In this document: in pieces, positions 32,007 through 40,885 of the stretch
How the letters are laid out: each line of letters begins with the position of its first letter
Position numbering within the stretch: position 1 is the stretch's first letter
NCBI GenBank assembly: GCA_034926635.1
Contig: JAYFQX010000019.1
Span: forward strand, 1 to 64,000
DNA: 64,000 bases
Origin: Christensenella sp034926635
Lineage (GTDB): Bacteria > Bacillota > Clostridia > Christensenellales > Christensenellaceae
Direction of reading: 5' to 3'
Made by a program: the position numbers and the translations under genes
Notes under the pieces: generated by a model
Told to the model about the DNA's origin: nothing
The model's database searches: none
The model's input: the letters and a program-made list of their open reading frames with translations, nothing else

Positions 32007-32801
32007 TCATACGATATGACTTTCCTTGAGCCTCGCCATCACCGCGTTCACCGCTTCGTCTGCCGTCAATCCCTTCAAAAGAGCGCCCTGCGCCTTCTGT
32101 TCCTTGGTATAAGACCGGACGACATTGGTGGGCGATCCCTTCAGTCCGATCGTCTGTGGATCAAGTAAATCTGCAAGCGCTTCATAATCCAGCTTTCCGA
32201 TCTCCTTACCGCCCGCGCCGATGACGCCCGCGACCGACATATAGCGCGGCTTTGCCAGCTCGCTCACTGCGGTCAACAGACACGGAAGCCCCACGCGCAC
32301 CCGGTGATAGCGATCTTCAAACTGCCGCAGCGCTTCGATCTTTTTGTCTTTGACCTCCACGCGCTCCACATAAGAGACCTGCGGAATATGCAGGTGCTCC
32401 GCGATCTGCGGTCCTACCTGTGCCGTATCGCCGTCAATCGCCTGCCGCCCCGTGACCACCAGGTCAAACCCGATTTTTTTGAGTGCGGCCGCAAGAATGG
32501 TGGAAGTCGCCAGCGTATCCGATCCGCCAAATTTTCGGTCAGACACCAGCCACGCATCGTCACAGCCCATGGAAAGCGCTTCCAAAAGCGCCATCTCCGC
32601 CTGCGGCGGTCCCATACAAATTGCAGTCACTGTGCTGTCTTCCCCCGCCATGGCACGGATAGAAAGCGCCGCTTCTATCCCTGATTTATCATCCGGGTTG
32701 ATGATGGACGGCAGCCCCGTCCTGATCAGCGTATTCGTTTCCGGATCGAGCTCTACTTCGCTGGTATCAGGTACTTGTTTGATACATACCACTATTTTCA
32801 T
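32007..32801 (-). CDS. etfB: Electron transfer flavoprotein beta subunit
   Basis: The 264-residue protein has the EtfB hallmarks: KIVVCIKQVPDTSEVELD at the start, VVTGRQAIDGDTAQVGP in the nucleotide-binding region and LPCLLTAVSELAKPRYMS near the end. It pairs with the EtfA part of the next gene and accepts electrons from the acyl-CoA dehydrogenase encoded just upstream (13 bp). Whether this Etf bifurcates electrons (reducing ferredoxin with NADH and crotonyl-CoA) or simply transfers them is not decided by the motifs I can check. Confidence 0.94.
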   Translation of the reverse strand: MKIVVCIKQVPDTSEVELDPETNTLIRTGLPSIINPDDKSGIEAALSIRAMAGEDSTVTAICMGPPQAEMALLEALSMGCDDAWLVSDRKFGGSDTLATSTILAAALKKIGFDLVVTGRQAIDGDTAQVGPQIAEHLHIPQVSYVERVEVKDKKIEALRQFEDRYHRVRVGLPCLLTAVSELAKPRYMSVAGVIGAGGKEIGKLDYEALADLLDPQTIGLKGSPTNVVRSYTKEQKAQGALLKGLTADEAVNAVMARLKESHIV

Positions 32802-32814
32802 TTCTGCTTTCTCC

Positions 32815-33957
32815 TTACCGTATTTTCATCGAGCCCGAAATCACCATCTTCATGACTTCCGATGTTCCCTCATAGATTTCAGTGATTTTTGCATCACGCA
32901 TCATGCGTTCCACTGGGTATTCGCGCGAATATCCGTAACCGCCCAAAAGCTGCACGCACGCACGCGTGACCTCGTTTGCGACGTCCGATGCATACAGCTT
33001 ACACATTGCCGCCGGCGCAGAATAATCCTCGTGCGCATCTTTGGTCAGCGCCGCGCGCCAAACCATCAGCCGCGCCGCGTCTATTTTTGTCTGCAGCTCC
33101 GCAATTTTAAACTTTGTATTTTGGAACGCAGCAATATTCCTGCCAAACTGCTTGCGTTCTTTTACATAGGCGATCGCCTCATTCAGCGCGCCCTGTGCGA
33201 TTCCCACGCTTTGCGCGCCAATGCCGATCCTTCCCCCGTCAAGGGCTGCCATGGCGATTTCAAACCCGTCGCCCTCCTTGCGCAGCCGGTTTTCTTCCGG
33301 CACACGCACGTTTACAAACGCCACCTCGCAGTTGGAGGCAGCACGGATCCCCATACGCGGAATGTTGGCGCTCACTGTAATACCCGGTGTTTTTGCATCC
33401 ACAATAAAAGCGGAGATCCCTTCTGTCCCTGCCGCCTTATCCGTCAATGCAAAAACCACGAATGTATCGGCAAACCCCGAATTTGTGGTGAATACCTTGG
33501 CACCGTTAATCACATAATGATCCCCGTCCCGCGTTGCGGTCGTCTGCTGCCCGCCTGCGTCCGACCCCGCGTTTGGCTCGGTGAGCGAATAACAACCTAC
33601 CTTGTGCCCGTCCACCAGCGGACGCAAAAACTTCTCTTTTTGTTCTTCCGTGCCATAATCATTGATACACGAACAACACAGCGACGTATGAACGGAGATC
33701 ATAATCCCCGAGCTTGCGTCTATCTTGGAGATTTCTTCCATACACAGCACGTAAGCCAGTATATCTGCACCGCTTCCACCATATTTCTTAGAATACGGGA
33801 TGCCGAAAAAGCCGCATTCCTGCATCTTTTTCACCAAATCCATCGAATATTCCTCTTTTTCATCCATCTCTCGCGCGAGCGGCTTGATTTCTTCTTCCGC
33901 AAATTTCCTGTATAGATCCTGCAGCAGCAAATGTGTTTTCGGCAACTTAAAATCCAT
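32815..33957 (-). CDS. Acyl-CoA dehydrogenase, short-chain (butyryl-CoA type)
   Basis: The 380-residue flavoprotein oxidises a short acyl-CoA to enoyl-CoA (or runs in reverse, as in butyrate formation). It has CYSLTEPNAGSDAGGQQT and VFTTNSGFADTFVVFALTD of the FAD/substrate site, the C-terminal GGYGYSREYPVERMMRDAKI, and the catalytic base Glu363 in IYEGTSE. Its size and sequence match butyryl-CoA dehydrogenase, but isobutyryl- or methylbutyryl-CoA enzymes look similar. ATG 33957 has an AAAGGAG site. The gene follows the dihydrolipoamide dehydrogenase gene by 63 bp and precedes etfB. Confidence 0.93.
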   Translation of the reverse strand: MDFKLPKTHLLLQDLYRKFAEEEIKPLAREMDEKEEYSMDLVKKMQECGFFGIPYSKKYGGSGADILAYVLCMEEISKIDASSGIMISVHTSLCCSCINDYGTEEQKEKFLRPLVDGHKVGCYSLTEPNAGSDAGGQQTTATRDGDHYVINGAKVFTTNSGFADTFVVFALTDKAAGTEGISAFIVDAKTPGITVSANIPRMGIRAASNCEVAFVNVRVPEENRLRKEGDGFEIAMAALDGGRIGIGAQSVGIAQGALNEAIAYVKERKQFGRNIAAFQNTKFKIAELQTKIDAARLMVWRAALTKDAHEDYSAPAAMCKLYASDVANEVTRACVQLLGGYGYSREYPVERMMRDAKITEIYEGTSEVMKMVISGSMKIR

Positions 33958-34020
33958 ATTTATAGCGCTCCTTTCGTCGTTCCGCGGGTGGCGTCTTCCG
34001 TCTTCACCCCTATGCGTTTC

Positions 34021-35403
34021 TTATTTTTTGGGCAAGTGCACGCACTGCGAAAGCGCGTCTGCACACGCCTCCATAAACGCTTCGCTCATGGTTGGATGCG
34101 CATGCGGCATCTTTACGATTTCGTGCGCCGTGACCTCAGAGGTCATCAGCGCCATACCCTCGGCGATCATCTCCGTTACGCCCGCACCCTCCATATGTAC
34201 GCCAAGCAGTTCGCCGTATTTTGCGCCGGTTACCACCTTCACAAACCCTTTCCTGTGTCCGGCGGCAAGCGCCCTGCCATTCGCCGCAAATGCAAACCTG
34301 CCTACGCGGATGCTTTCCCTGCCGTATTGTTCCGCAGCCTGCCGCTCCGTCAATCCCACGCCCGCAAGCTCCGGAAGCATATACACACACGACGGTACAA
34401 ATTCCAATTTACATACCTCCGGTTTTCCCATCGCGTTTTCCGCAGCGGTTTCTCCCATCTGGAAAGCCGCGTGCGCAAGCATACATTTTCCGTTGATATC
34501 GCCCGGTGCATAAATGTTCGGAATATTGGTCTGCATTTTGTCGTTCACCACAACATACCCGCGCTGCGTTTTAATCTGTCCCGCAAGGCTTCCGAGGCAG
34601 GCAAGATCCGGTTTTCTTCCCACGGCAAGTAAGACTTTTTCGCACTGCACATCGCCCTGCGCCGTCTTTACCGCAAGCCCGCCCTCTGTTTCCTCAACAG
34701 CCGAAACCGCTGTACCTGCCAAAATACGAATTCCCGCTTCTTCCAGCGATTTTTTTGCCGCCGCGGCAAGTTCTTCGTCCAGCATGGGCAGCAGCGACGG
34801 CATATATTCCACGATCGTTACCTCGCAGCCAAACGCCGCAAACGCTGTCGCAATTTCACAGCCAATCACCCCGCCGCCAATCACGCACAGGGTCTTCGGC
34901 ACCTCCGTAATCCCAAGGATCCCATCGCTCGTCAGCACGCCCGGCAAATCCACCCCCGGAATAGGGAGCGTCCCCGGCACAGACCCGCCGCACAGTAGCG
35001 TCGACGCGGCTTCATATTCTTTCCCGCCGCACAAAACAGTGGTTTTCCCCGTCATAACAGCCTCACCCGACACAACCGCGACCCCGTGGGAACGCAGCAG
35101 CCCCGCAACGCCGCCCGTCAGCTTTTTCACCACGCCGTTTTTATATGCGACGACTTTTTCCATATCCACAGACGCATTGGCATTGTTTATAATTCCGCGG
35201 CTGCCCGCGTTTTTAATTTCTTCCAAGACTTCCGCTGTCCGAATATAAGATTTGGTAGGGATACACCCGCGGTTCAGGCAAGTTCCGCCCACCGTATCTT
35301 TTTCAAACAAGACAACCTTTCCGCCCAACATTGCCGCGCGGATTGCGGAAACATACCCCGCCGGGCCTCCGCCGATCACGGCGACGTCAAATTTTTCCGA
35401 CAC
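34021..35403 (-). CDS. lpdA: Dihydrolipoamide dehydrogenase (E3)
   Basis: The 460-residue FAD enzyme reoxidises the lipoyl arms of the E2 encoded upstream, making NADH. It has the Rossmann start VAVIGGGPAGYVSA, the redox disulfide Cys42/Cys47 in GGTCLNRGCIPTK, the second nucleotide site CVIGGGVIGCEIA, APGDINGKCMLAHAA, and the His-Glu dyad HAHPTMSEAF. The start codon is GTG at 35403 with a GGGAGG site. There is no fused lipoyl domain. It is part of the four-gene 2-oxoacid dehydrogenase cluster. Confidence 0.95.
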   Translation of the reverse strand: MSEKFDVAVIGGGPAGYVSAIRAAMLGGKVVLFEKDTVGGTCLNRGCIPTKSYIRTAEVLEEIKNAGSRGIINNANASVDMEKVVAYKNGVVKKLTGGVAGLLRSHGVAVVSGEAVMTGKTTVLCGGKEYEAASTLLCGGSVPGTLPIPGVDLPGVLTSDGILGITEVPKTLCVIGGGVIGCEIATAFAAFGCEVTIVEYMPSLLPMLDEELAAAAKKSLEEAGIRILAGTAVSAVEETEGGLAVKTAQGDVQCEKVLLAVGRKPDLACLGSLAGQIKTQRGYVVVNDKMQTNIPNIYAPGDINGKCMLAHAAFQMGETAAENAMGKPEVCKLEFVPSCVYMLPELAGVGLTERQAAEQYGRESIRVGRFAFAANGRALAAGHRKGFVKVVTGAKYGELLGVHMEGAGVTEMIAEGMALMTSEVTAHEIVKMPHAHPTMSEAFMEACADALSQCVHLPKK

Positions 35404-35419
35404 TTTTTTTCCTCCCTTT

Positions 35420-36709
35420 TTAACAAAGCGCGTCCAGCGGGTTCTCCATCAGCCCTTTGATCCGGAGCTGTAATTTTGCCGCGCCTACGCCGTCCATAAT
35501 CCTGTGGTCGTATGTCAACGAAATCATCAGCATCTTTTTTACGCCGATCCCGCCGTCTTCCTTCACATAAACCTGATCTTCGATCGCGCTGACCCCGAGG
35601 ATCCCGCTTTCCGGCTGGTTGATGATGGGCGTAAACGCATAGACGTCAAACATCCCCATATTAGAAACCGTAAACGTGCCGCCAGACATTTCATCCGGCT
35701 TGATGGCGTTTGTGCGCGCACGTGCCGCCATGTCCTTTGCCTGCCTCGAGATTTCCGAAAGCGTCAGCATATCCGCGTTTTTGATCACGGGAACGAGCAA
35801 GCCTTCGTCCATCCCCACGGCAAACCCAATATTTGTTTCCGGCTTTGTTACCAGCATATCCCCGCGAATGACAGTGCGCGCAAGCGGGCTTTCGCTGACT
35901 GCCAGCGCTACAACCTTCAAAATAAAATCATTTACGGAAATTTTGCTTTCCCTGTTTTCATTGAGCTCCCTGCGCAGCGCAAGCAGTCTCGTTACGTCTA
36001 TCTTCATATGCTGCGTTACGGTCGGACATTCGGTATGACTTCTTGACATCCGATCCGCAATCACTTTACGCGCACCCTTGAGCGGCACACAAAGCTCTTC
36101 CTGCGCTTCTTTCTGCGGTGCGCAGTTTGCCAGAACGTCCTCCTTCACAATTTTACCCGCGTATCCGCTTCCGCTGATGCGGGCGAGGTCGATCCCCATA
36201 TCATCCGCCATACGCGCGGCAAGCGGCGTTGCTTTGACAGCCGCCCCCAAAACATCAGCGCCCTTGATTTCACCGTGCCTGCCCGAGGGGATCACCGCAG
36301 CCAGATCAACGCCTTTTTCCTTTGCCAGCGTTTTTGCATAAGGTGTGGCGATCACGTCTTCTCCCCCAAACGCAGCAGCCTGCGCCGATGGCGCCGCTTC
36401 GCGCGTTGCTTCCTCTTTTGGCGCTGGCGCGCTTTCCTGCGGTTTTGCTTCCGCCTGCTCCGGCACTTTCTCTCCCGGTTCTCCGATATAACCAATCACC
36501 TGCAAAACAGGCACAACAGTGTCTTCCGGCACCAGCTTCGCAAGCAGTATTCCCGTACCGGGCGATTCCGCTTCCATAGTAATTTTATCCGTCTCGATCT
36601 CCATGATCGGTTCGTCAAGCTCTACATGGTCGCCTACTTCTTTAAGCCACCGGATCAAGCGGCCTTCTTCCATATCCATTCCCGCTTTGGGCATAAAAAC
36701 TTCTATCAT
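35420..36709 (-). CDS. Dihydrolipoyl acyltransferase (E2) with tandem subunit-binding domains
   Basis: The 429-residue core of the complex transfers an acyl group from lipoamide to CoA. Residues 1-78 are a lipoyl domain with the lipoyl-lysine in IETDKITME. After an Ala/Pro/Glu linker come two consecutive peripheral subunit-binding domains (about 115-155, ATPYAKTLAKEKGVDL, and 160-200, ATPLAARMADDMGIDL) where one is usual. The catalytic domain (about 210-429) ends with YDHRIMDGVGAA, with the active His and Asp. ATG 36709 is preferred because it gives the standard N-terminus MIEVFMPKAGMDMEEG. The acyl specificity (acetyl, acetoin-derived or branched) is not decided. Confidence 0.93.
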   Translation of the reverse strand: MIEVFMPKAGMDMEEGRLIRWLKEVGDHVELDEPIMEIETDKITMEAESPGTGILLAKLVPEDTVVPVLQVIGYIGEPGEKVPEQAEAKPQESAPAPKEEATREAAPSAQAAAFGGEDVIATPYAKTLAKEKGVDLAAVIPSGRHGEIKGADVLGAAVKATPLAARMADDMGIDLARISGSGYAGKIVKEDVLANCAPQKEAQEELCVPLKGARKVIADRMSRSHTECPTVTQHMKIDVTRLLALRRELNENRESKISVNDFILKVVALAVSESPLARTVIRGDMLVTKPETNIGFAVGMDEGLLVPVIKNADMLTLSEISRQAKDMAARARTNAIKPDEMSGGTFTVSNMGMFDVYAFTPIINQPESGILGVSAIEDQVYVKEDGGIGVKKMLMISLTYDHRIMDGVGAAKLQLRIKGLMENPLDALC

Positions 36710-36719
36710 TTTTCTTACC

Positions 36720-37694
36720 TCACAGAATTTCCCTGACCGCAGCCACAATTTTTTCCTTCGTAGGACCTACCTCCCGCTCCAGGGTCGGGTTAAACGGAAT
36801 CGGTACAGAAAGCGCGCCCAAACGCTTGATCGGTGCGTCCAGATAATAAAACGCTTCGCTGTCGGCGATCTGCCCCGCCACTTCTGCGCCAAATCCGCAA
36901 AATTTGACCGCCTCGTGCACGATCACCAAATGCTTTGTTTTTTTCACGGACGCGATCACCGCATCAATATCAAGCGGCACAAGGCTGCGCAAATCAATGA
37001 CTTCCGAAGAAATCCCGTCTTTCTGTAATTCTTCCGCCGCATCCAGCGAATATCCGACCATCTTGCCATAGGTGACGATTGTCACATCGCTGCCCTCGCG
37101 CTTGACGTCTGCCTGACCAAGCGGGATGGTATATTCTTCTTCCGGCACTTCGCCTTTTGTCCGATAAAGCTTTTTTTGTTCCAAAAACATGACGGGATTG
37201 TTATCGCGGATCGCCGTTTTCAACAATCCTTTCGCATCATAAGGCGTGGAAGGAATGACCACCTTCAGACCCGGCATGTGCGCCAACACCGCTTCAAGGC
37301 TTTGCGAATGCTGTGCCGCCGCGCCCGTGCCGCTTCCCGACGGCGTACGCATCACCATGGGCACGGAAACCTTGCCGCCGAACATAAAACGCAGCTTTGG
37401 CGCTTCGTTTACCAGCTCGTCATAGCAAACGCACATAAAATCCGAAAACATCAATTCCACAATTGGACGCATGCCCGCCATTGCCGCTCCAATTGCCGCG
37501 CCCACAAACCCCTGCTCCGCAATAGGGGTATCCATAATCCGTTCCGGTCCAAATTCCTGTATCATGCCGCGCGACACACCGAACGCGCCGCAATATTCGC
37601 CAATATCCTCGCCCATCATGAAAACATCGGGATCTCTTCTCATTTCTTCACTGATCGCATCGTTGATCGCCTGTGCATATGTAATTTCAGCCAT
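36720..37694 (-). CDS. 2-oxoacid (pyruvate/acetoin-type) dehydrogenase E1 beta subunit
   Basis: The 324-residue protein pairs with E1 alpha to form the thiamine-diphosphate enzyme that decarboxylates a 2-oxoacid or acetoin. It has ITYAQAINDAISEEMRRD at the start, GEDIGEYCGAFGVSRG, DTPIAEQGFVGAAIGAAMAG and the transketolase C-terminal region IDLRSLVPLDIDAV. The size matches AcoB and bacterial PdhB. ATG 37694 is preferred to the upstream 37715 start since it gives the family N-terminus MAEITYA and has GGAG close by. It lies 44 bp after the E1 alpha gene. Confidence 0.93.
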   Translation of the reverse strand: MAEITYAQAINDAISEEMRRDPDVFMMGEDIGEYCGAFGVSRGMIQEFGPERIMDTPIAEQGFVGAAIGAAMAGMRPIVELMFSDFMCVCYDELVNEAPKLRFMFGGKVSVPMVMRTPSGSGTGAAAQHSQSLEAVLAHMPGLKVVIPSTPYDAKGLLKTAIRDNNPVMFLEQKKLYRTKGEVPEEEYTIPLGQADVKREGSDVTIVTYGKMVGYSLDAAEELQKDGISSEVIDLRSLVPLDIDAVIASVKKTKHLVIVHEAVKFCGFGAEVAGQIADSEAFYYLDAPIKRLGALSVPIPFNPTLEREVGPTKEKIVAAVREIL

Positions 37695-37738
37695 TTTTTC
37701 TGCTCCTTTTTCCATTGAATCTCGTTTGCCCGCGCTTT

Positions 37739-38707
37739 TTATTGTGCGTATACGTCGTCCATGATATGATCTATAGACGGCTCCGGGCTGCCCTTTGCGT
37801 ATTTTACCGCGGCTTCGATCACATTTTGCATATCGCTGCTAATCGCGTCCATCTCCGCTTCTGTAAAACCTTCGTTTTCCGCAAGATATGCGCGGAACGC
37901 CTTGATCGGGCATTTTTCCTTCCATGCTGCAATCTCTTCCTTAGTGCGGTAAAGATTTCCATCGCTCTTGGAATGTCCGGAGATCCGGTAAGTATTTTCC
38001 ACCAGAAGCATCGGCCCGTTCTTTACGACATATTCGCGCGCTTCTGCGGCCGCATGATAAACCGCGAGCACATCATTGCCGTCAACATCCCGCGCGGGAA
38101 TGTCAAAGGGAATCGCACGTTTTTTTATATCCGTGTCTTTCATAACCTTGGAAATGTGCGTAGACATACCATAGGTGTTGTTTACACAAACAAATAAAAC
38201 CGGAAGATTCCAAACCGCCGCAAGGTTCATCGCTTCAAATGTCGCTCCCTCATTGGAAGTCCCATCCCCGAAAAACACGGTAACGATCTTATCCTGCTCT
38301 TTATGTTTTTTGATTGCCAGGGCTACGCCTCCCGCCATCACCGCGCTTGCCCCGAGCACGCCGTCCGCACCGAAATAATGAATGCCCGGGTCGGCGATAT
38401 GCATAGACCCGCCTTTGCCCTTGCAAACGCCTGTTTCCTTTGCCAAAATTTCTGCCATCATGGCATTTACGTCAATCCCTTTGGCAAGTGCCTGCGCATG
38501 ACCGCGGTGCGTCCCAAAAACATAATCCTGCGGCTTTAAAGCCGTAATCGTCCCCGCTGCGGTTGCCTCTTCCCCAATGCCAAGATGCGTTGTTCCATGC
38601 ACCAGCCCCTGCGAAAACAGCCATTGTACCCGTTCTTCAAAGTTGCGCCCAAGGCACATCTTCCGAAGCAATTCCGTTAAAAGCTCCCTGCTATATTCCT
38701 TCTCCAA
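37739..38707 (-). CDS. 2-oxoacid (pyruvate/acetoin-type) dehydrogenase E1 alpha subunit
   Basis: The 322-residue protein carries the thiamine-diphosphate motif (FGDGTSNEGATFEAMNLA, ending in NN) and GKGGSMHIADPGIHYFGADG, both typical of E1 alpha subunits. The length and the IHYFGADGV loop resemble AcoA of acetoin dehydrogenase and short bacterial PdhA. The start codon is TTG at 38707, supported by GGGAGG nine bases upstream; there is no suitable ATG. It is the first gene of a long minus-strand unit: E1a, E1b, E2, E3, acyl-CoA dehydrogenase, EtfB, EtfA-crotonase and possibly nitroreductase. It faces the SorC-type regulator gene. Confidence 0.93.
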   Translation of the reverse strand: MEKEYSRELLTELLRKMCLGRNFEERVQWLFSQGLVHGTTHLGIGEEATAAGTITALKPQDYVFGTHRGHAQALAKGIDVNAMMAEILAKETGVCKGKGGSMHIADPGIHYFGADGVLGASAVMAGGVALAIKKHKEQDKIVTVFFGDGTSNEGATFEAMNLAAVWNLPVLFVCVNNTYGMSTHISKVMKDTDIKKRAIPFDIPARDVDGNDVLAVYHAAAEAREYVVKNGPMLLVENTYRISGHSKSDGNLYRTKEEIAAWKEKCPIKAFRAYLAENEGFTEAEMDAISSDMQNVIEAAVKYAKGSPEPSIDHIMDDVYAQ

Positions 38708-38829
38708 TTTTCTATGCCTCCCGTATATTTTGATAAAATAAATGATGTAAACCTATGTTATGATATGATACCAAGATTATGGCATTAGCTGTCACATATG
38801 TCTACATTTGCGCCACACTCCTCATATTA

Positions 38830-38846
38830 GTGAATTTATTTTTCAC
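38830..38846. promoter_or_regulatory. Inverted repeat in the sorC/E1 divergent region
   Basis: GTGAA-N7-TTCAC lies midway between the divergent E1 alpha and SorC-type regulator genes. Its position makes it a candidate operator for the regulator; other TCACAT and GTGAC half-sites occur nearby at 38842-38854. Confidence 0.45.
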
Positions 38847-38881
38847 ATTCGTGACGTTAAGTTTGTTATTTATCACATTAT

Positions 38882-38910
38882 TTGACTATTTTTGGTGTGA
38901 ATATTATAAT
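38882..38910 (+). promoter_or_regulatory. Promoter of the SorC-type regulator gene
   Basis: TTGACT (38882-38887), exactly 17 bp and TATAAT (38905-38910) lie 29 bp before the ATG at 38940. Confidence 0.75.
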
Positions 38911-38939
38911 GAAGAAAAAAATGAAAGGCTTTTCTTTTT

Positions 38940-39896
38940 ATGATAGGCAGTTATACCGACAGGCGCGACCTGCTGATCCGGGTCGCAAAACTATATTACC
39001 TTGAAAATAAATCACAGCAGGAAATTGCCGACGAAATTTTCACCACACGCTCCAACGTATCGCGTCTATTGAGTGAATGCGTAAAACAGCATATTATTGA
39101 ATTCCGCATCAATGATACGTCCAGCGAGGAATTAGAGCTGCAAAAGCGTCTGAAAAAAACCTTTGGCCTCAAAGGCGCGATCGTCGTGCCCTCCACGGAA
39201 AACCGCGAAGCAACCAAGCGAAAGCTCGGAGAAGCGGTTGTCTCGCTTTTGCGTCATGAACTGAAAAACGGTATGACGCTGGGCGTTTCTTGGGGCACCA
39301 CGCTTTACTGCATCGCGTCTGCGTTCCGCCCTGTCCGTGAGCTGAGCGTGGACGTGGTCCAGCTTGTGGGCGGCATGGAATCCAAAAGCATCGATACGGA
39401 CGGCGGCGAGGTCACGCGCCGCTTTGCGCGCGCTTTGGGCGGGGATGCCTACCTCGCCTGCTTCCCTTACATTGTGCGCACGCGCGAGCTGCATGATATG
39501 CTATTGATGGAGCCTGAGATCCTCTCGCATATGCAGCGTGCGGCATCCGTCAATATCGCCCTCGTGGGCATGGGCGTACCAAACGGCTCGTTCAGCTCTG
39601 CGATACGCGCCGGATATTTTTCGGAAGACGACATCAAAACGCTTGCCGATTCTTCTTCGGTGGCAGATATTTGCGGTATCCAGATCAATGGCAGCGGAAA
39701 ACCCTGCGCGGAAAAAATTTCCGGGAGGATCATGGGAATCTCCTTTGGCGCACTGAAAAAAGTCCCGTCGGTGATCGGTGTTTCCACCGGGAAAGAAAAA
39801 AAAGAAGCGATATGCGCATCGCTTTTAAGCGGACTCATTGATATTGCTGCACTGGATGCAGACGCGGCATACGCAGTCTTAGGAGAAACCGATTAA
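38940..39896 (+). CDS. SorC family transcriptional regulator
   Basis: The 318-residue protein has an N-terminal sigma-like helix-turn-helix (RVAKLYYLENKSQQEIADEI, then TTRSNVSRLL) and the SorC effector domain of the NagB/RpiA/CoA-transferase fold: GMTLGVSWGTTLYCIA, VQLVGGMES, ALVGMGVPNGSFSS and PSVIGVSTGKEKKEAI. Members sense phosphorylated sugars or related small acids. The divergent placement with respect to the E1-E2-E3-acyl-CoA dehydrogenase operon, and the palindrome between, make it the likely regulator of that operon. Its own transcript ends at a strong terminator. Confidence 0.93.
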   Translation: MIGSYTDRRDLLIRVAKLYYLENKSQQEIADEIFTTRSNVSRLLSECVKQHIIEFRINDTSSEELELQKRLKKTFGLKGAIVVPSTENREATKRKLGEAVVSLLRHELKNGMTLGVSWGTTLYCIASAFRPVRELSVDVVQLVGGMESKSIDTDGGEVTRRFARALGGDAYLACFPYIVRTRELHDMLLMEPEILSHMQRAASVNIALVGMGVPNGSFSSAIRAGYFSEDDIKTLADSSSVADICGIQINGSGKPCAEKISGRIMGISFGALKKVPSVIGVSTGKEKKEAICASLLSGLIDIAALDADAAYAVLGETD

Positions 39897-39905
39897 CGCA
39901 ACATC

Positions 39906-39958
39906 ATAAAAAAGTCCCCCTGCGCCCGTCGTTTCCGACCGGATGCAGGGGGATCTTT
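39906..39958. terminator. Bidirectional terminator between sorC-type gene and isomerase gene
   Basis: A 9-bp GC stem TCCCCCTGC/GCAGGGGGA (39915-39923 with 39945-39953), with a further small stem inside, is flanked by six A residues on one side and CTTT on the other. It closes both convergent transcription units. Confidence 0.8.
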
Positions 39959-39975
39959 CCTTCCCGTTCTGTCTT

Positions 39976-40878
39976 TTATACACCTTGTTTTTTCAGCACA
40001 CCGTCCACAAAACCTTTGGCACGCGGGATTTCTCCCTCATCCAAATGCTCGATGATCAGCGGGATATTCGGCCATTTTTGCGCCAGCAGCTTGACATATA
40101 AATCATAATTAAGTACGCCGAGCCCCGCCGCGGGGAGCTCTACCGAGCCGGAACCGCGGAAGCTGTGCGATTCATCCGCGTCAATGTCCGCATGCTTCTC
40201 GCCGGTGTTCGCCGCCAGCCTGCAATCCTTGGCATGCGCAATTTTGATTTTATCGCCTAGCGCGTCAAAAATTTCGCACAGCTGTGCGTCCATATTGCCG
40301 ATGTTCTTTTCCGTGAAATAATTGGTGGGGTCGCAAACCAGCCCGAGGTTCGCCAGACCAATATCCCCAAAAAGCCGCTTTACCTGCGCGACCGAGCCGA
40401 TCACGTTATTCACGTAATTCTCAATGATAAACGTGGCGCCCTGCTCTCCCGCAAACTTCGTGAGGTCGTAAATCACGCCGCAAGTCTCTTCATAGGCCTG
40501 TTCCGTTGCGTTTTTATCATCCCATACCCAGTCGCTGTCCGGGTGATACGTCCCTGTTTCCGTCGCCACATAGGGGCTTCCCAAATCAAGTGCGCGCTCC
40601 ATCATCATCTTGACATAAGCAATGTTTTGTTTGCGGCGCACAGGGTCGCTGTGAATTAGGTTTGTGTACGCCGATACGGCTACCACCGGCAAATTGGCAT
40701 CGCGAAAGCGATCACGGATCTCCCGCGCCCTTTCTTTGGTGAGAACCTCTTTTGCCGCATCACAATCTTTGAAAGATACGTCAAGCTGTACACAAGAAAA
40801 TCCCCCCTGCTTTATTTTCTCAATGGTTTTTGCTATCGTATTAGGGTAATACCCCGTAAAAATCCCAACAGAAATCAT
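39976..40878 (-). CDS. Sugar phosphate isomerase/epimerase (xylose isomerase-like TIM barrel)
   Basis: The 300-residue protein is an AP endonuclease 2/xylose isomerase-like barrel: SVGIFTGYYPNTIAKTIEKI at the start and the metal-binding acidic and His residues in TFIIENYVNN, CDPTNYF, IAHAKDC and IIEHLDEGE. Such proteins isomerise or epimerise sugars and inositols with a divalent metal, and often occur next to Gfo/Idh oxidoreductases as here (7 bp apart). It is the last gene of the nanE-glycyl radical operon. The exact sugar is unknown. Confidence 0.9.
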   Translation of the reverse strand: MISVGIFTGYYPNTIAKTIEKIKQGGFSCVQLDVSFKDCDAAKEVLTKERAREIRDRFRDANLPVVAVSAYTNLIHSDPVRRKQNIAYVKMMMERALDLGSPYVATETGTYHPDSDWVWDDKNATEQAYEETCGVIYDLTKFAGEQGATFIIENYVNNVIGSVAQVKRLFGDIGLANLGLVCDPTNYFTEKNIGNMDAQLCEIFDALGDKIKIAHAKDCRLAANTGEKHADIDADESHSFRGSGSVELPAAGLGVLNYDLYVKLLAQKWPNIPLIIEHLDEGEIPRAKGFVDGVLKKQGV

Positions 40879-40885
40879 TTTTCCC

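Noticed and set aside
32452..33915. 487-codon open frame on the plus strand
   Set aside because: It is the antisense of etfB and acyl-CoA dehydrogenase genes. Its translation is rich in Cys, His and Arg, as expected from antisense codons, and has no recognisable domain.
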